From NCBI RefSeq assembly GCF_040639655.1, contig NZ_JBFAAI010000003.1, forward strand, positions 506,483 to 570,482: DNA of 64,000 nucleotides, read 5' to 3'. The notes beneath the pieces are model-generated. The model saw only the letters and a program-made list of their open reading frames with translations. It had not been told where the DNA came from and ran no database searches. Positions 17,343 through 24,988 of the stretch are shown here, piece by piece; within the stretch, counting starts at the first letter, position 1; every line of letters starts with the position of its first letter. The translations under genes and the position numbers were made by a program. The stretch comes from Actinoplanes sp040639655 (GTDB taxonomy: Bacteria > Actinomycetota > Actinomycetes > Mycobacteriales > Micromonosporaceae).

Positions 17343-18634
17343 TGCGGATGTCCGGCCGGGGACGGTCGGCCCTGATCATCGGATTGCAGGGCATCCGGGC
17401 CCGCAAGACGCGCACCCTGCTGTCGATGGTGAGCCTCTTCCTCGGAGTCCTCGCCGTCGTGGTGGTCCAGGCCGGCGCCAGCATCGCCGAGCGCGCACTG
17501 CTCTCCGACCTCGAGCTGTACGAGGGCGTCGACGGCACCGTGGTGATGGACATGGGTGGCACGTCACCGCGGCTGGGCTCGATCGTCACGAGCACGGTCG
17601 CCGGCCGGTCCGACGCGGTGGCCATGACGAGCATGCAGGCCGTCATCGGTGAACCGGGAGTGCGGCCGGTCAACGAGGGTGGTGCTCCCTTCGACGGTTC
17701 CTGGGGCGACCCGGGGCCGCCGATGGAGTGCGACGAGACCGGCTGCCGCGAACTGCCGGCCGCGGAGGTCCAGCCCAAGGGCCAGGCCATCGAGGTACGC
17801 CTGACCGCGCTGACCGGCAACGTGCGCCAGTTCCGGCCGTACCGCCCGCAGGCCGGTGAATGGCTCGATTTCGCCGCGATGCCGTCGCTCGGCCCGCGGC
17901 TGGTACTCAACAAGGAGGCCGCGAAGGGCTTCCAGCAGTACCGGGTGCCCGCCGAGATGCGGGTCCCCGGCGCCTCGGCCAACATGACCCCGCACTTCGT
18001 CGGCGTGGTCGACGACGGCGACCAGCAGCCGCGCGCCTACGTCCGGCTGGACGAACTGAGCCACTGGGTGCCGGAGAACAAGCTCGTCGACCCGAACATG
18101 GGCGAGGTCCGGGTGCTGATGGTCGCCGGCACCCCGGTCGAGCAGGTGCTGTCCACGAAGCTCAAGGCGGTCGGTGTCGAGCCGATGGTCCGTACCGTCA
18201 ACTCCAAGAAGGACATGGCCGACCAGCTGTCCCTGATGCGGCTGGTGTTCCTGGCGATGGCCGGGCTGGTGCTGCTGATCGGCGTGGCCGGCATCCTCAA
18301 CGTCGGCCTGGCCACGGTCGGCGAGCGGGTCGAGGAGTTCGCGCTCCGCCGGGCGGTCGGCACCCCCCGTGCCCTGCTGGCCGGCATCGTGCTTGCCGAG
18401 ACCCTGATCACCGGCCTGCTGACGGCCGCCCTGGCGATCGGCGTGAGTGCGCTGGCGCTGAAGGGGGTGGTCGCCTTCGCCGGCACCTCACAGCCGTTCC
18501 TGCAGGGCATGCAGTTCCCGTGGGAGGCCGGGGTGGCGGGCGTGATCGCCGGCCTAGTCGCGGGCGTGCTGGGCGGGTTCATCCCGGCCATCCGAGCCGC
18601 CGGAATCCCGATCGCCACCGTGATGCGCGCCTGA
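17339..18634 (+). CDS. FtsX-fold ABC permease
   Basis: 431 residues. One N-terminal membrane helix (about 25-50), a large extracellular domain (about 60-290), then three helices (about 293-320, 345-375, 395-425) form the MacB/FtsX plan. The segment GERVEEFALRRAVGTPR between helices is the typical coupling loop contacting the ATPase. It works with the two upstream products as a mechanotransmission-type exporter of an unknown substrate (antibiotic, peptide or lipoprotein). ATGA overlap with the ATPase gene. A terminator hairpin follows. Confidence 0.9.
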   Translation: MMRMSGRGRSALIIGLQGIRARKTRTLLSMVSLFLGVLAVVVVQAGASIAERALLSDLELYEGVDGTVVMDMGGTSPRLGSIVTSTVAGRSDAVAMTSMQAVIGEPGVRPVNEGGAPFDGSWGDPGPPMECDETGCRELPAAEVQPKGQAIEVRLTALTGNVRQFRPYRPQAGEWLDFAAMPSLGPRLVLNKEAAKGFQQYRVPAEMRVPGASANMTPHFVGVVDDGDQQPRAYVRLDELSHWVPENKLVDPNMGEVRVLMVAGTPVEQVLSTKLKAVGVEPMVRTVNSKKDMADQLSLMRLVFLAMAGLVLLIGVAGILNVGLATVGERVEEFALRRAVGTPRALLAGIVLAETLITGLLTAALAIGVSALALKGVVAFAGTSQPFLQGMQFPWEAGVAGVIAGLVAGVLGGFIPAIRAAGIPIATVMRA

Positions 18635-18644
18635 CGGTTCCGTT

Positions 18645-18680
18645 CCCGGCATCGGCTTCACAATGGCCGCCGATGCCGGG
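18645..18680 (+). terminator. Terminator of the MacAB-like operon
   Basis: A perfect 12-bp stem CCCGGCATCGGC (18645-18656) pairs with 18669-18680 across a 12-nt loop, starting 11 nt after the permease stop and followed by an A-rich stretch. Confidence 0.75.
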
Positions 18681-18829
18681 ATCATCCGAAAAATCAGTAC
18701 TTAGCAGTCTCAGAAAATGAAGACCGACAATTCAATACGTGGGGTAGAGCGACGATGATCTCGTTGTTATCGTCAACAGCCGTTCCGGGAATTGATCATT
18801 CGATTCGCGCAGATGACGGGAGCTCCTCC

Positions 18830-19813
18830 ATGCGAAGACGTTCTTTCGTGACCTTGGGCGCGGCGGGCGTGTACTCGGCCCTGGCCGGCTGCGGGCGGGA
18901 CAAGGACGGCTTCAACATGCGCGACGCCCCCAAGGGCCCGATCACGCTGGGCTTCTCCCAGGTGGGCGCGGAGGGCGGCTGGCGCAAGGCGAACACCGCC
19001 TCGATCAAGAAGGCCGCCGAGCGCAACCGGATCGACCTCAACTTCAAGGACGCCGGCGGCGACCCGAAGAAGCAGATCGCCGACGTCCACTCGTTCATCG
19101 ACGCCAAGGTGAGCGTCATCGCCTTCGCCCCGGTGGTGGAGACCGGCTGGGGTGAGGTGCTGCGGCGGGCCCGCGAAGCGAAGATCCCGGTGGTACTCAC
19201 CGACCGCCTGATCGACGAGAAGGACACCTCGCTCTGGGCCAGCTCGATCGGGGCCGAGTTCGCCGCCGAGGGCAACCTGGCCGCCCTCTACCTGGAGAAC
19301 GACTACGCCGGGGTGAAGGAGCCGGTGAACGTCGTGCAGATCCTCGGGGTGGCCGGCGCGACACCGACCAAGCAGCGGGCCGAGGGCTTCGCCGCCACCG
19401 CCGCCAAGGGTGGCCGCCTCAAGATCATCGACGAGGAGACCGGCGACTGGACGAAGGACGGCGGCAAGGCCGCCATGGCCCGTCTGCTTCGCCGGAACAA
19501 GCGGATCGATGCGGTTTTCGCCCAGAACGACGATATGGGATTAGGCGCTGTTATCGCTCTCGAGGCGGCCGGTAAGAAACCGGGAAAAGAGCCGAAAATC
19601 GTCACCGTGGACGGTACGAAGGCGGCGCTTGAGGGTCTCATCCAGCGAAAGCTGAACTACGTCGTCGAATGCAGCCCGGAAATCGGCGAGCCACTCATGA
19701 CCGTCGTCGTCGACCTGTTCCACGGCGGCCGGGTGCAGAAGAACATCCGGTCCGAGAAGGCGGTCTTCGACCCGGAGACCGCCGCGGACGAGATCGACGA
19801 CCGCACCTACTGA
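18830..19813 (+). CDS. Orphan periplasmic-binding lipoprotein (YtfQ/ribose-binding type)
   Basis: 327 residues. The N-terminus MRRRSFVTLGAAG with lipobox LAGC looks like a Tat-type lipoprotein signal. The mature domain is a type-1 sugar-binding fold: ITLGFSQVGAEGGWR, VSVIAFAPVVETGW, and the hinge VFAQNDDMGLGAVIAL typical of galactofuranose or ribose binders such as YtfQ. ATG 18830 is chosen from GGGAG about seven nt upstream and the signal; an earlier ATG at 18755 lacks both. No permease or ATPase genes adjoin, so it must serve a distant transporter or a sensor. Codons near 19510-19660 are less GC-biased than the rest. Confidence 0.85.
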   Translation: MRRRSFVTLGAAGVYSALAGCGRDKDGFNMRDAPKGPITLGFSQVGAEGGWRKANTASIKKAAERNRIDLNFKDAGGDPKKQIADVHSFIDAKVSVIAFAPVVETGWGEVLRRAREAKIPVVLTDRLIDEKDTSLWASSIGAEFAAEGNLAALYLENDYAGVKEPVNVVQILGVAGATPTKQRAEGFAATAAKGGRLKIIDEETGDWTKDGGKAAMARLLRRNKRIDAVFAQNDDMGLGAVIALEAAGKKPGKEPKIVTVDGTKAALEGLIQRKLNYVVECSPEIGEPLMTVVVDLFHGGRVQKNIRSEKAVFDPETAADEIDDRTY

Positions 19814-19826
19814 CCCCACCCGTCAC

Positions 19827-19921
19827 ACCGCTGTCTCGACACGCCCGAGACAGCGGTAGCGACCAGCCACGGCTTTTTCGGCTGTCGCGCACCGTTGTCT
19901 CAGCGCAGCTGAGACAACGGT
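19827..19921. repeat. Paired long hairpins, copy B of the dispersed repeat
   Basis: Hairpin 1 is a perfect 12-bp stem ACCGCTGTCTCG (19827-19838) / 19846-19857. Hairpin 2 is a perfect 14-bp stem ACCGTTGTCTCAGC (19891-19904) / 19908-19921 with loop GCA. Both share the GTCTC/GAGAC core and the flanking GGCTGTCG and GTAGCG/ACAGC pieces of the 6881-7001 copy. In hairpin 2 the C-G pair of the core is a T-A pair on both arms, a compensatory change. It lies between two convergent genes and could be a two-sided terminator. Confidence 0.8.
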
Positions 19922-19945
19922 GACGCACAGCTGAGGCGGGGTGGG

Positions 19946-20683
19946 TCAGTCGCCCACGGCTTTGAAGAGTGCGGCGACCTCGGCGGCCGACAGGTGGCGG
20001 AACCCACCCGGCCGCAGGTCACCCAGCCGGATCGGGCCGACCGCGGTACGGATCAGCCGGGTCACCGGGTGCCCCACCGCGTCCATCATCCGCCGGACGA
20101 TGTGCTTGCGGCCCTCGTGCAGGACGATCTCCACCTGCGCGGTCTTGCCGATCGCGTCGACCAGACGGAACGAGTCGACCTTGGCCGGGCCGTCCTCCAG
20201 CTCGATGCCCGCCTGCAGGGCCCGGCCCACGGTGCGCGGCAGCGGCCCGACCACCTCGGCCAGGTAGGTCTTGTTGATCTCGTACGACGGGTGCATCAGC
20301 TTGTGCGCGAGCCCGCCGTCGTTGGTGAACAGCAGCAGGCCCTCGGACTCGGCGTCGAGCCGGCCCACATGGAACAGCCGCTGCTCGAAGTTCGCGCCGA
20401 GGAAGTCGGCCAGCTCGGTGCGGCCCTTCTCGTCGTCGAGGCTGGAGACGACACCACGCGGCTTGTTCAGCGCGACGTAGACGAGCTTGGTGTTGGTGAT
20501 CACCCGCTGCCCGTCGACGTGGATCTCCGCCGTGGCGGGGTCGACCTTGTCGCCGAGCTTGGCGACCCGGCCGTTGACGGTGACGCGCCGCCGGAAGATC
20601 AGATCTTCACAGGCGCGCCGGGATCCAACACCGGCCGCCGCCAGGACTTTCTGGAGGCGTTCGGCGGTGTCAGCCTGAGGCAT
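19946..20683 (-). CDS. rluB: 23S rRNA pseudouridine synthase, RluB/RsuA family
   Basis: 245 residues. An N-terminal S4 RNA-binding domain (about 6-55, LQKVLAAAGVGSRRACEDLI) is followed by a pseudouridine synthase domain with catalytic aspartate in GRLDAESEGLLLFTNDG (near 105) and HEGRKHIVRRM. It would isomerise a uridine in 23S rRNA. ATG 20683 overlaps the end of scpB by 14 nt; longer in-frame starts would lie inside scpB and give unrelated sequence. The position after scpA-scpB is conserved in actinobacteria. Confidence 0.92.
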   Translation of the reverse strand: MPQADTAERLQKVLAAAGVGSRRACEDLIFRRRVTVNGRVAKLGDKVDPATAEIHVDGQRVITNTKLVYVALNKPRGVVSSLDDEKGRTELADFLGANFEQRLFHVGRLDAESEGLLLFTNDGGLAHKLMHPSYEINKTYLAEVVGPLPRTVGRALQAGIELEDGPAKVDSFRLVDAIGKTAQVEIVLHEGRKHIVRRMMDAVGHPVTRLIRTAVGPIRLGDLRPGGFRHLSAAEVAALFKAVGD

Positions 20684-21824
20684 CGAGCACTTCTTCCACA
20701 TCGTCGGGCAGGAACGGAGCAAGCGGCGGCAGCTGGTCGACCGAGTTGAGGCCGAGCTTCTCGAGGAACAGCGAGGTCGTCCGGTACAGGTATGCCCCGG
20801 TTTCCGGCTCGGTCCCGACCTCCTCGATGAGGCCGCGAGTGACCAGCGTACGCATGACCCCGTCACAGTTCACACCGCGGATGGCCGAGATGCGCGATCG
20901 GGTCACCGGCTGTTTGTAGGCGACCACGGCGAGTGTTTCCAGCGCGGCCTGGGTGAGCCGCACCGACTGGCCGTCGAGGACGAACCGTTCGACGTACGCC
21001 GCGTACTCCGGACGGGTGTAGAGCCGCCACCCGCCGGCCACCCGCCGCAGGTCGATGCCGTGCCCCGCCGCGGTGTAACGCGCCGACACGTTCTCCAGCG
21101 TCCGTGCGATCCGCTCCACCGGCTGCTCGAGCACCTGCGCGAGCTGCAACTCACCGACCGGCTCGTCGACCACCAGCATGATCGATTCGAGGGCGGCGGC
21201 GAGCTCGGCGTCGTCCATCAGAACCGGATCCGGTGTACGGGTGGCGCTCTCGGCCACCGCGGGCACGTCGGCCCGCGGCCGCCGCGGCTGGGAGGGAACC
21301 GTGGCTGCCGCGAGGGGCTCGGCCGCAGCCGGTGTGACTTCCGGCTCCACCGCCGTGAAGCGCTCGGCGGTCACCGGAGACTCGGCCGCCAGGAACGGCT
21401 CGACCGCCAAAAACGGTTCGATCGCCGGGAACGGCTCCGCCGCCACCGCAGGTTCGGCAACCACTGGCTCGGCGGCCACGAACCGTTCGGTCGCCACGAA
21501 AGGCTCAACGGCCGCGGAAAGCTCGGTCCCCGCCACCTCTGCGGCCTCGGCCACCGGCTCGAGAGCCGAGTCCGGTTCCACCCGGAAGGAGGGGTCCGCC
21601 CCGTAGAAGGGCTCGGCCTCGGGTTGCGCCGGAGCGGATGGCTGCGCCTCCGACTGCGGCAAAGAGCCGGACGCGGGCTCGGGCAGATCTTCGGAGGAGG
21701 GCTCGACGACGGAAGCGACCGCCTCGGCCTGGTACTCGCGGTCGGGTTCCCGTCGCCGCTCCCACGGCGGCACCCATGCGGCCGCCTGCGCGGCCAGGGA
21801 TTCGGGACGCTCCTCGGTGCTCAC
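20670..21824 (-). CDS. scpB: Segregation and condensation protein B with a long repetitive N-terminal extension
   Basis: 384 residues, nearly twice the usual ScpB. The C-terminal part (about 205-384) is the winged-helix ScpB core (SIMLVVDEPVGELQLAQVL, TLAVVAYKQPVTRSRISAIRG, LFLEKLGL), which partners ScpA and SMC in chromosome condensation. Residues about 25-200 are an acidic, Ala/Glu/Pro/Phe-rich tract of degenerate AAEPF/AVEPF/ATERF-type repeats, probably disordered. Start at 21824, overlapping scpA's stop by 4 nt (translational coupling). The extension may be a tether or interaction tail; no shorter start with a good ribosome site is apparent. Confidence 0.9.
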   Translation of the reverse strand: MSTEERPESLAAQAAAWVPPWERRREPDREYQAEAVASVVEPSSEDLPEPASGSLPQSEAQPSAPAQPEAEPFYGADPSFRVEPDSALEPVAEAAEVAGTELSAAVEPFVATERFVAAEPVVAEPAVAAEPFPAIEPFLAVEPFLAAESPVTAERFTAVEPEVTPAAAEPLAAATVPSQPRRPRADVPAVAESATRTPDPVLMDDAELAAALESIMLVVDEPVGELQLAQVLEQPVERIARTLENVSARYTAAGHGIDLRRVAGGWRLYTRPEYAAYVERFVLDGQSVRLTQAALETLAVVAYKQPVTRSRISAIRGVNCDGVMRTLVTRGLIEEVGTEPETGAYLYRTTSLFLEKLGLNSVDQLPPLAPFLPDDVEEVLDASG

Positions 21825-22861
21825 GATGTCTCCTCCACAGCCGCCGGCTCGTCGGCCGGGGCCTCGTCGTCACCCGTGCCAAGATCGCTATCGGGAGCGT
21901 CCGAGTCAAGCCGCGCGGCCGTGGGATCGTCCGAACCGGTATCGTCCTCTGCCGGTTTGATGCCCTCGTAGTCGTCGACGTCGAGTTCCACGTCACCGTC
22001 GCCGCCGATCCAGCGCACGGTCAGCTCGTCGAGCGAGACCGGCTGGTCGAACTCGATCAGCCCTTCGCGGTAGAGCTCCAGCAGCGCGAGGAAGCGGGCC
22101 ACCACTTCGAGGGTGTTCTCGCAGTCGGCGACGAGCAGGCTGAACGTGGCGGTACCGGCGCGGCGCAACCGGTCACGCAGCAGGGTGGCGTGCTCGCGGA
22201 CACTGACCCGCACCTGGTGGATGTGGGCGATGGACACCTGCGGCGGCCCGGGTTTCGGCAGGAAACTCTTGAGCGCCAGTTTGAGCAGGCGTTCCGGCCC
22301 GATGCCGAGGACGAGTTCGGGGAGCGCGTCGGCGTACCGCTGCTCGAGGGTGACCATCCGCGGCCAGCGACGCGCCCCGGTGGCCTCGAGCTCCGCTATG
22401 TGCGCGGCGGCTTCTTTGAAGGCCTTGTACTGCAGGAGGCGGGCGAAGAGCAGGTCGCGGGCCTCCAGCAGGGCCAGGTCCTCCTCGTCCTCGACCTCGG
22501 CGGCGGGCAGCAGCCGGGCCGCCTTGAGGTCGAGCAGGGTCGCGGCGACGAGCAGGAACTCGCTGGTCTCGCCGAGGTCCCAGTCGTCGCCCATCGCCCG
22601 GATGTAGGAGATGAAGTCGTCGGTGACCTGATGCAGCGCGATCTCGGTGACGTCCAGCTTGTGCTTGCCGATCAGCTGCAGCAGCAGGTCGAACGGGCCG
22701 GTGAAGTTCTCCAGCCGGACGGTGAATCCGCTGGTCTCGATCTCCACGCCGGCGGCCGGGACGGCCGGGACGACCTCGCCGGTTTCCGGCGGCGACAGGG
22801 CGGGCTCTTCAAGCACGTGCCGACCGTAGACCATGCCTGTGACTAGTTCCTCCGGGCGCAC
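21821..22861 (-). CDS. scpA: Segregation and condensation protein A
   Basis: 346 residues from GTG 22861, or 337 from ATG 22834. The kleisin N-terminus VRLENFTGPFDLLLQLIGKH (about 48-67) binds the SMC neck; the middle has EFLLVAATLLDLKAARLLP, and the C-terminal winged helix contains CENTLEVVARFLALLELY. An acidic tail follows (about 295-346). With ScpB and SMC it compacts chromosomes after replication. The gene starts the scpA-scpB-rluB operon and is divergent from a GNAT gene. Here parA is about 10 kb away, whereas in many actinobacteria it adjoins scpA. Confidence 0.93.
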   Translation of the reverse strand: MRPEELVTGMVYGRHVLEEPALSPPETGEVVPAVPAAGVEIETSGFTVRLENFTGPFDLLLQLIGKHKLDVTEIALHQVTDDFISYIRAMGDDWDLGETSEFLLVAATLLDLKAARLLPAAEVEDEEDLALLEARDLLFARLLQYKAFKEAAAHIAELEATGARRWPRMVTLEQRYADALPELVLGIGPERLLKLALKSFLPKPGPPQVSIAHIHQVRVSVREHATLLRDRLRRAGTATFSLLVADCENTLEVVARFLALLELYREGLIEFDQPVSLDELTVRWIGGDGDVELDVDDYEGIKPAEDDTGSDDPTAARLDSDAPDSDLGTGDDEAPADEPAAVEETS

Positions 22862-22917
22862 GCTCTTCCAACGTCACAATCCCCGCGGGGTTGCTCCGCG
22901 ATGGGGTTACCGGCCGG

Positions 22918-22946
22918 TTACATTTGCTCGTGATCCCGGTTACGCT
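22918..22946 (+). promoter_or_regulatory. Candidate promoter for the GNAT gene (leaderless)
   Basis: TTACAT (22918-22923), a 17-nt spacer, and TACGCT (22941-22946) lie just 6 nt before ATG 22953, consistent with leaderless transcription. Confidence 0.5.
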
Positions 22947-22952
22947 GCGGCG

Positions 22953-23489
22953 ATGCGGTCACTGATCTCACCCAGGCTGCTTCTGCGCGAGTGGGAGGAG
23001 AAGGATGTCGACTTCCTTCTCGACATGTACTCGCGCTGGGAGGTGGCGCGTTTCCTCGGCGCGGCGCCTCGTGTGCTGTCCGGCCGTGACGACGCCGTCG
23101 CGACGCTGACCCGCTGGCGCGGCCGGCAGGACGACGTGCACACGGTCTGGGCGATCCAGGACCGGGCGACCGGGCGTCTGCTGGGTACCGCGCTGCTGGT
23201 TCCGCTGCTGGCCTCCGGCGAGAAGTTGCTGCCGGCCGGGGAGACCGAGATCGGCTGGCATCTGCATCCGGACGCCTGGGGCAAGGGGTACGCGACGGAG
23301 GCGGCCAACGCGGTGATGTCGTACGCGGCGCGCTCGGGAATCGATCCGGTGCTGGCGGTCACCTATCCGGAGAACACCGCCTCGCAGGCGGTGTGCCGGC
23401 GGCTCGGCATGCGGCACGTCGGGCCGACCGACCGCTACTACAACGTCACGCTGGAACTGTTCACCACGGAGGAACGGGCCGCCGGCTGA
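22953..23489 (+). CDS. GNAT-family N-acetyltransferase (RimJ/RimL-like)
   Basis: 178 residues. It begins with the RimJ-like SPRLLLREWEEKDVDFLLDMY and carries the acetyl-CoA-binding region EIGWHLHPDAWGKGYATEA (about 100-118) and the closing VTYPENTASQAVCRRLGM. It probably transfers acetyl from acetyl-CoA to a protein N-terminus or small amine; the substrate is unknown. ATG 22953 follows a TACGCT box by 6 nt. It is divergent from scpA. Confidence 0.88.
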   Translation: MRSLISPRLLLREWEEKDVDFLLDMYSRWEVARFLGAAPRVLSGRDDAVATLTRWRGRQDDVHTVWAIQDRATGRLLGTALLVPLLASGEKLLPAGETEIGWHLHPDAWGKGYATEAANAVMSYAARSGIDPVLAVTYPENTASQAVCRRLGMRHVGPTDRYYNVTLELFTTEERAAG

Positions 23490-23508
23490 TGCGCGACGGC
23501 CCGGCAGA

Positions 23509-23727
23509 TCACTTCTTCTTGTCCTTCTTGGACTTCTTCGCGGCCTTGGCCGGGGCCTCCTCGGCGACCGGGGCCTCCTCGACGACGGGCGCCTCGGCGA
23601 CGGGTTCGGCCACGACGGTCTTCTTGTCCTTCTTGGCCTTCTTGACCTTGACCTCGACCGGCGCCTCGACAACCGGCGCAGCCTCGACCTCTACCGCCTT
23701 CTTGGCCTTTTCCTTGGTCTTCGCCAC
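23509..23727 (-). CDS. Small Lys/Glu/Ala/Val-rich low-complexity protein
   Basis: 72 residues from GTG 23727 with a very strong AAAGGAGG upstream. Basic blocks (KEKAKKA, KVKKAKKDKK, KKSKKDKKK at the C-terminus) alternate with acidic, Ala/Val/Pro blocks (VEAAPVVEAPVE, PVVEEAPVAEEAPA). The two basic blocks are near-repeats. It is disordered by composition and could bind nucleic acid or a polyanion; no family recognised. It is convergent with the GNAT gene, and upstream (23728-23920) lies a less GC-rich stretch without a convincing gene. Confidence 0.65.
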   Translation of the reverse strand: MAKTKEKAKKAVEVEAAPVVEAPVEVKVKKAKKDKKTVVAEPVAEAPVVEEAPVAEEAPAKAAKKSKKDKKK

Positions 23728-23908
23728 GTCGGCCTCCTTTCACCTGTACGCCTCACGCGCTACCAGCCGGCGCGCGTGTGCACGTGACTGTAGATGATCT
23801 TGCGAAACCTGTGGTACATGAGACCGAAGGCAAATGTTCACCATCCTGCAGACCGGAAACAAGGGTCGCCCCGGCCGCATTTACGACTCGCGGTGACCAA
23901 TCCCGACG

Positions 23909-23914
23909 TAGGGT
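23909..23914 (+). promoter_or_regulatory. -10 box before the acylphosphatase gene
   Basis: TAGGGT ends 6 nt before GTG 23921, with no Shine-Dalgarno between, which suits a leaderless mRNA. Confidence 0.4.
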
Positions 23915-23920
23915 GAGCCG

Positions 23921-24187
23921 GTGGTCCGCAAGCGAGTCCTGGTGTCCGGCCTGGTCCAGGGCGTGTTCTTCCGCGATTCGTGCCGCCGGGTGGCGTGTCG
24001 GCACGGTGTCCGGGGCTGGGTTCGCAATTTGCCCGACGGCCGGGTCGAGGCGGTCTTCGAGGGTGATTCCGACGGCGTGGACCGCCTGCTGACCTGGGCC
24101 CGCACCGGTCCGACCCGGGCCCGCGTCGACGACGTGGAGATCCACGACGAACCGCCCGAGGGCTTCGACGCCTTCCAGATCCGCTGA
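23921..24187 (+). CDS. acyP: Acylphosphatase
   Basis: 88 residues, the standard family size. The phosphate loop GLVQGVFFRDSCRR (about 10-23) carries the catalytic arginine, and GWVRNLPDGRVEAVFEG (about 32-48) carries the catalytic asparagine. It hydrolyses acyl phosphates such as acetyl or carbamoyl phosphate. GTG start 6 nt after a TAGGGT box. In many actinomycetes acyP lies near smc; here it lies in the block between scpA and parA. Confidence 0.92.
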   Translation: MVRKRVLVSGLVQGVFFRDSCRRVACRHGVRGWVRNLPDGRVEAVFEGDSDGVDRLLTWARTGPTRARVDDVEIHDEPPEGFDAFQIR

Positions 24188-24250
24188 CCGTCCGAACCGG
24201 ACGATCCAAATGAGTTGCCGCATCCGAGGTACCCCGGTAGACGTGGGGAC

Positions 24251-24988
24251 ATGGCGAAACTCGACGATCCCGGACTGTTCGGCCGCCAGTGGGCCGCTGC
24301 TTACGACTCGCCCGGCAACCCCGATCCGGCACCGGCCGTGGACTTCCTGGCCGGGCTCGCCGGTGCGGGCCCGGTGCTCGAGCTGGCCATCGGCAGCGGC
24401 CGGGTGGCCCTGCCACTCGCGGCGCGCGGCATCCCGGTCGAGGGCATCGAGGCCTCCCCCGAGATGGTCGAGCTGCTGCGTGGCAAGCCCGGCGGCGACA
24501 GTGTCCCGGTGACCGTGGCGGACATGGCCGACGTACCGGTGAACGGCACCTATCCCCTGGTCTACCTGGTCTTCAACACCCTGTTCAACCTGACCGTGAC
24601 GGGCCGGCAGGAGGACTGTCTGCACAATGTGGCCCGGGTCCTCGCCCCCGGCGGGCGGTTCGTGGTCGAGGCGTTCGTACCCGACGAGGCGAAGTTCGAT
24701 CAGGAGGAGCGCGAGGTGCAGGTCCGGTCGGTCACCGAGGACGCGGTCACGGTGCGGATGCATCGGTACGACCGCGCCGCGCAGACGTTCGTCCGGCAGA
24801 CCATCACGTTCACCGACGGCGGCGTACGTCTCCAGCCGTTCGGCATGCGCTATCAGTGGCCCGAGCAGATCGACGCGATGGCCGCGGCCGCGGGTCTCGA
24901 ACTGGAGGCTCGGTACGCCACGTGGCAGCGCGACGAGTTCGGCCCGGAGAGCACCGACCACATCTCCGTCTACCGCAAGCCGTCCTGA
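24251..24988 (+). CDS. Class I SAM-dependent methyltransferase
   Basis: 245 residues. The SAM motif VLELAIGSGRVALPLA (about 42-57) is followed by acidic motif VEGIEASPEMVELL and the post-I motif YLVFNTLFNL. The N-terminus DPGLFGRQWAAAYD resembles a group of actinobacterial small-molecule methyltransferases. The substrate cannot be assigned. GGGGA lies just before ATG 24251. The 3' end overlaps convergent glpK by 19 nt. Confidence 0.85.
   Translation: MAKLDDPGLFGRQWAAAYDSPGNPDPAPAVDFLAGLAGAGPVLELAIGSGRVALPLAARGIPVEGIEASPEMVELLRGKPGGDSVPVTVADMADVPVNGTYPLVYLVFNTLFNLTVTGRQEDCLHNVARVLAPGGRFVVEAFVPDEAKFDQEEREVQVRSVTEDAVTVRMHRYDRAAQTFVRQTITFTDGGVRLQPFGMRYQWPEQIDAMAAAAGLELEARYATWQRDEFGPESTDHISVYRKPS

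Noticed and set aside
23728..23920. Short frame starting VHVTVDDLAKPVV in the gap before the acylphosphatase gene
   Set aside because: No ribosome site, the frame runs through the acylphosphatase gene, and composition is not gene-like.
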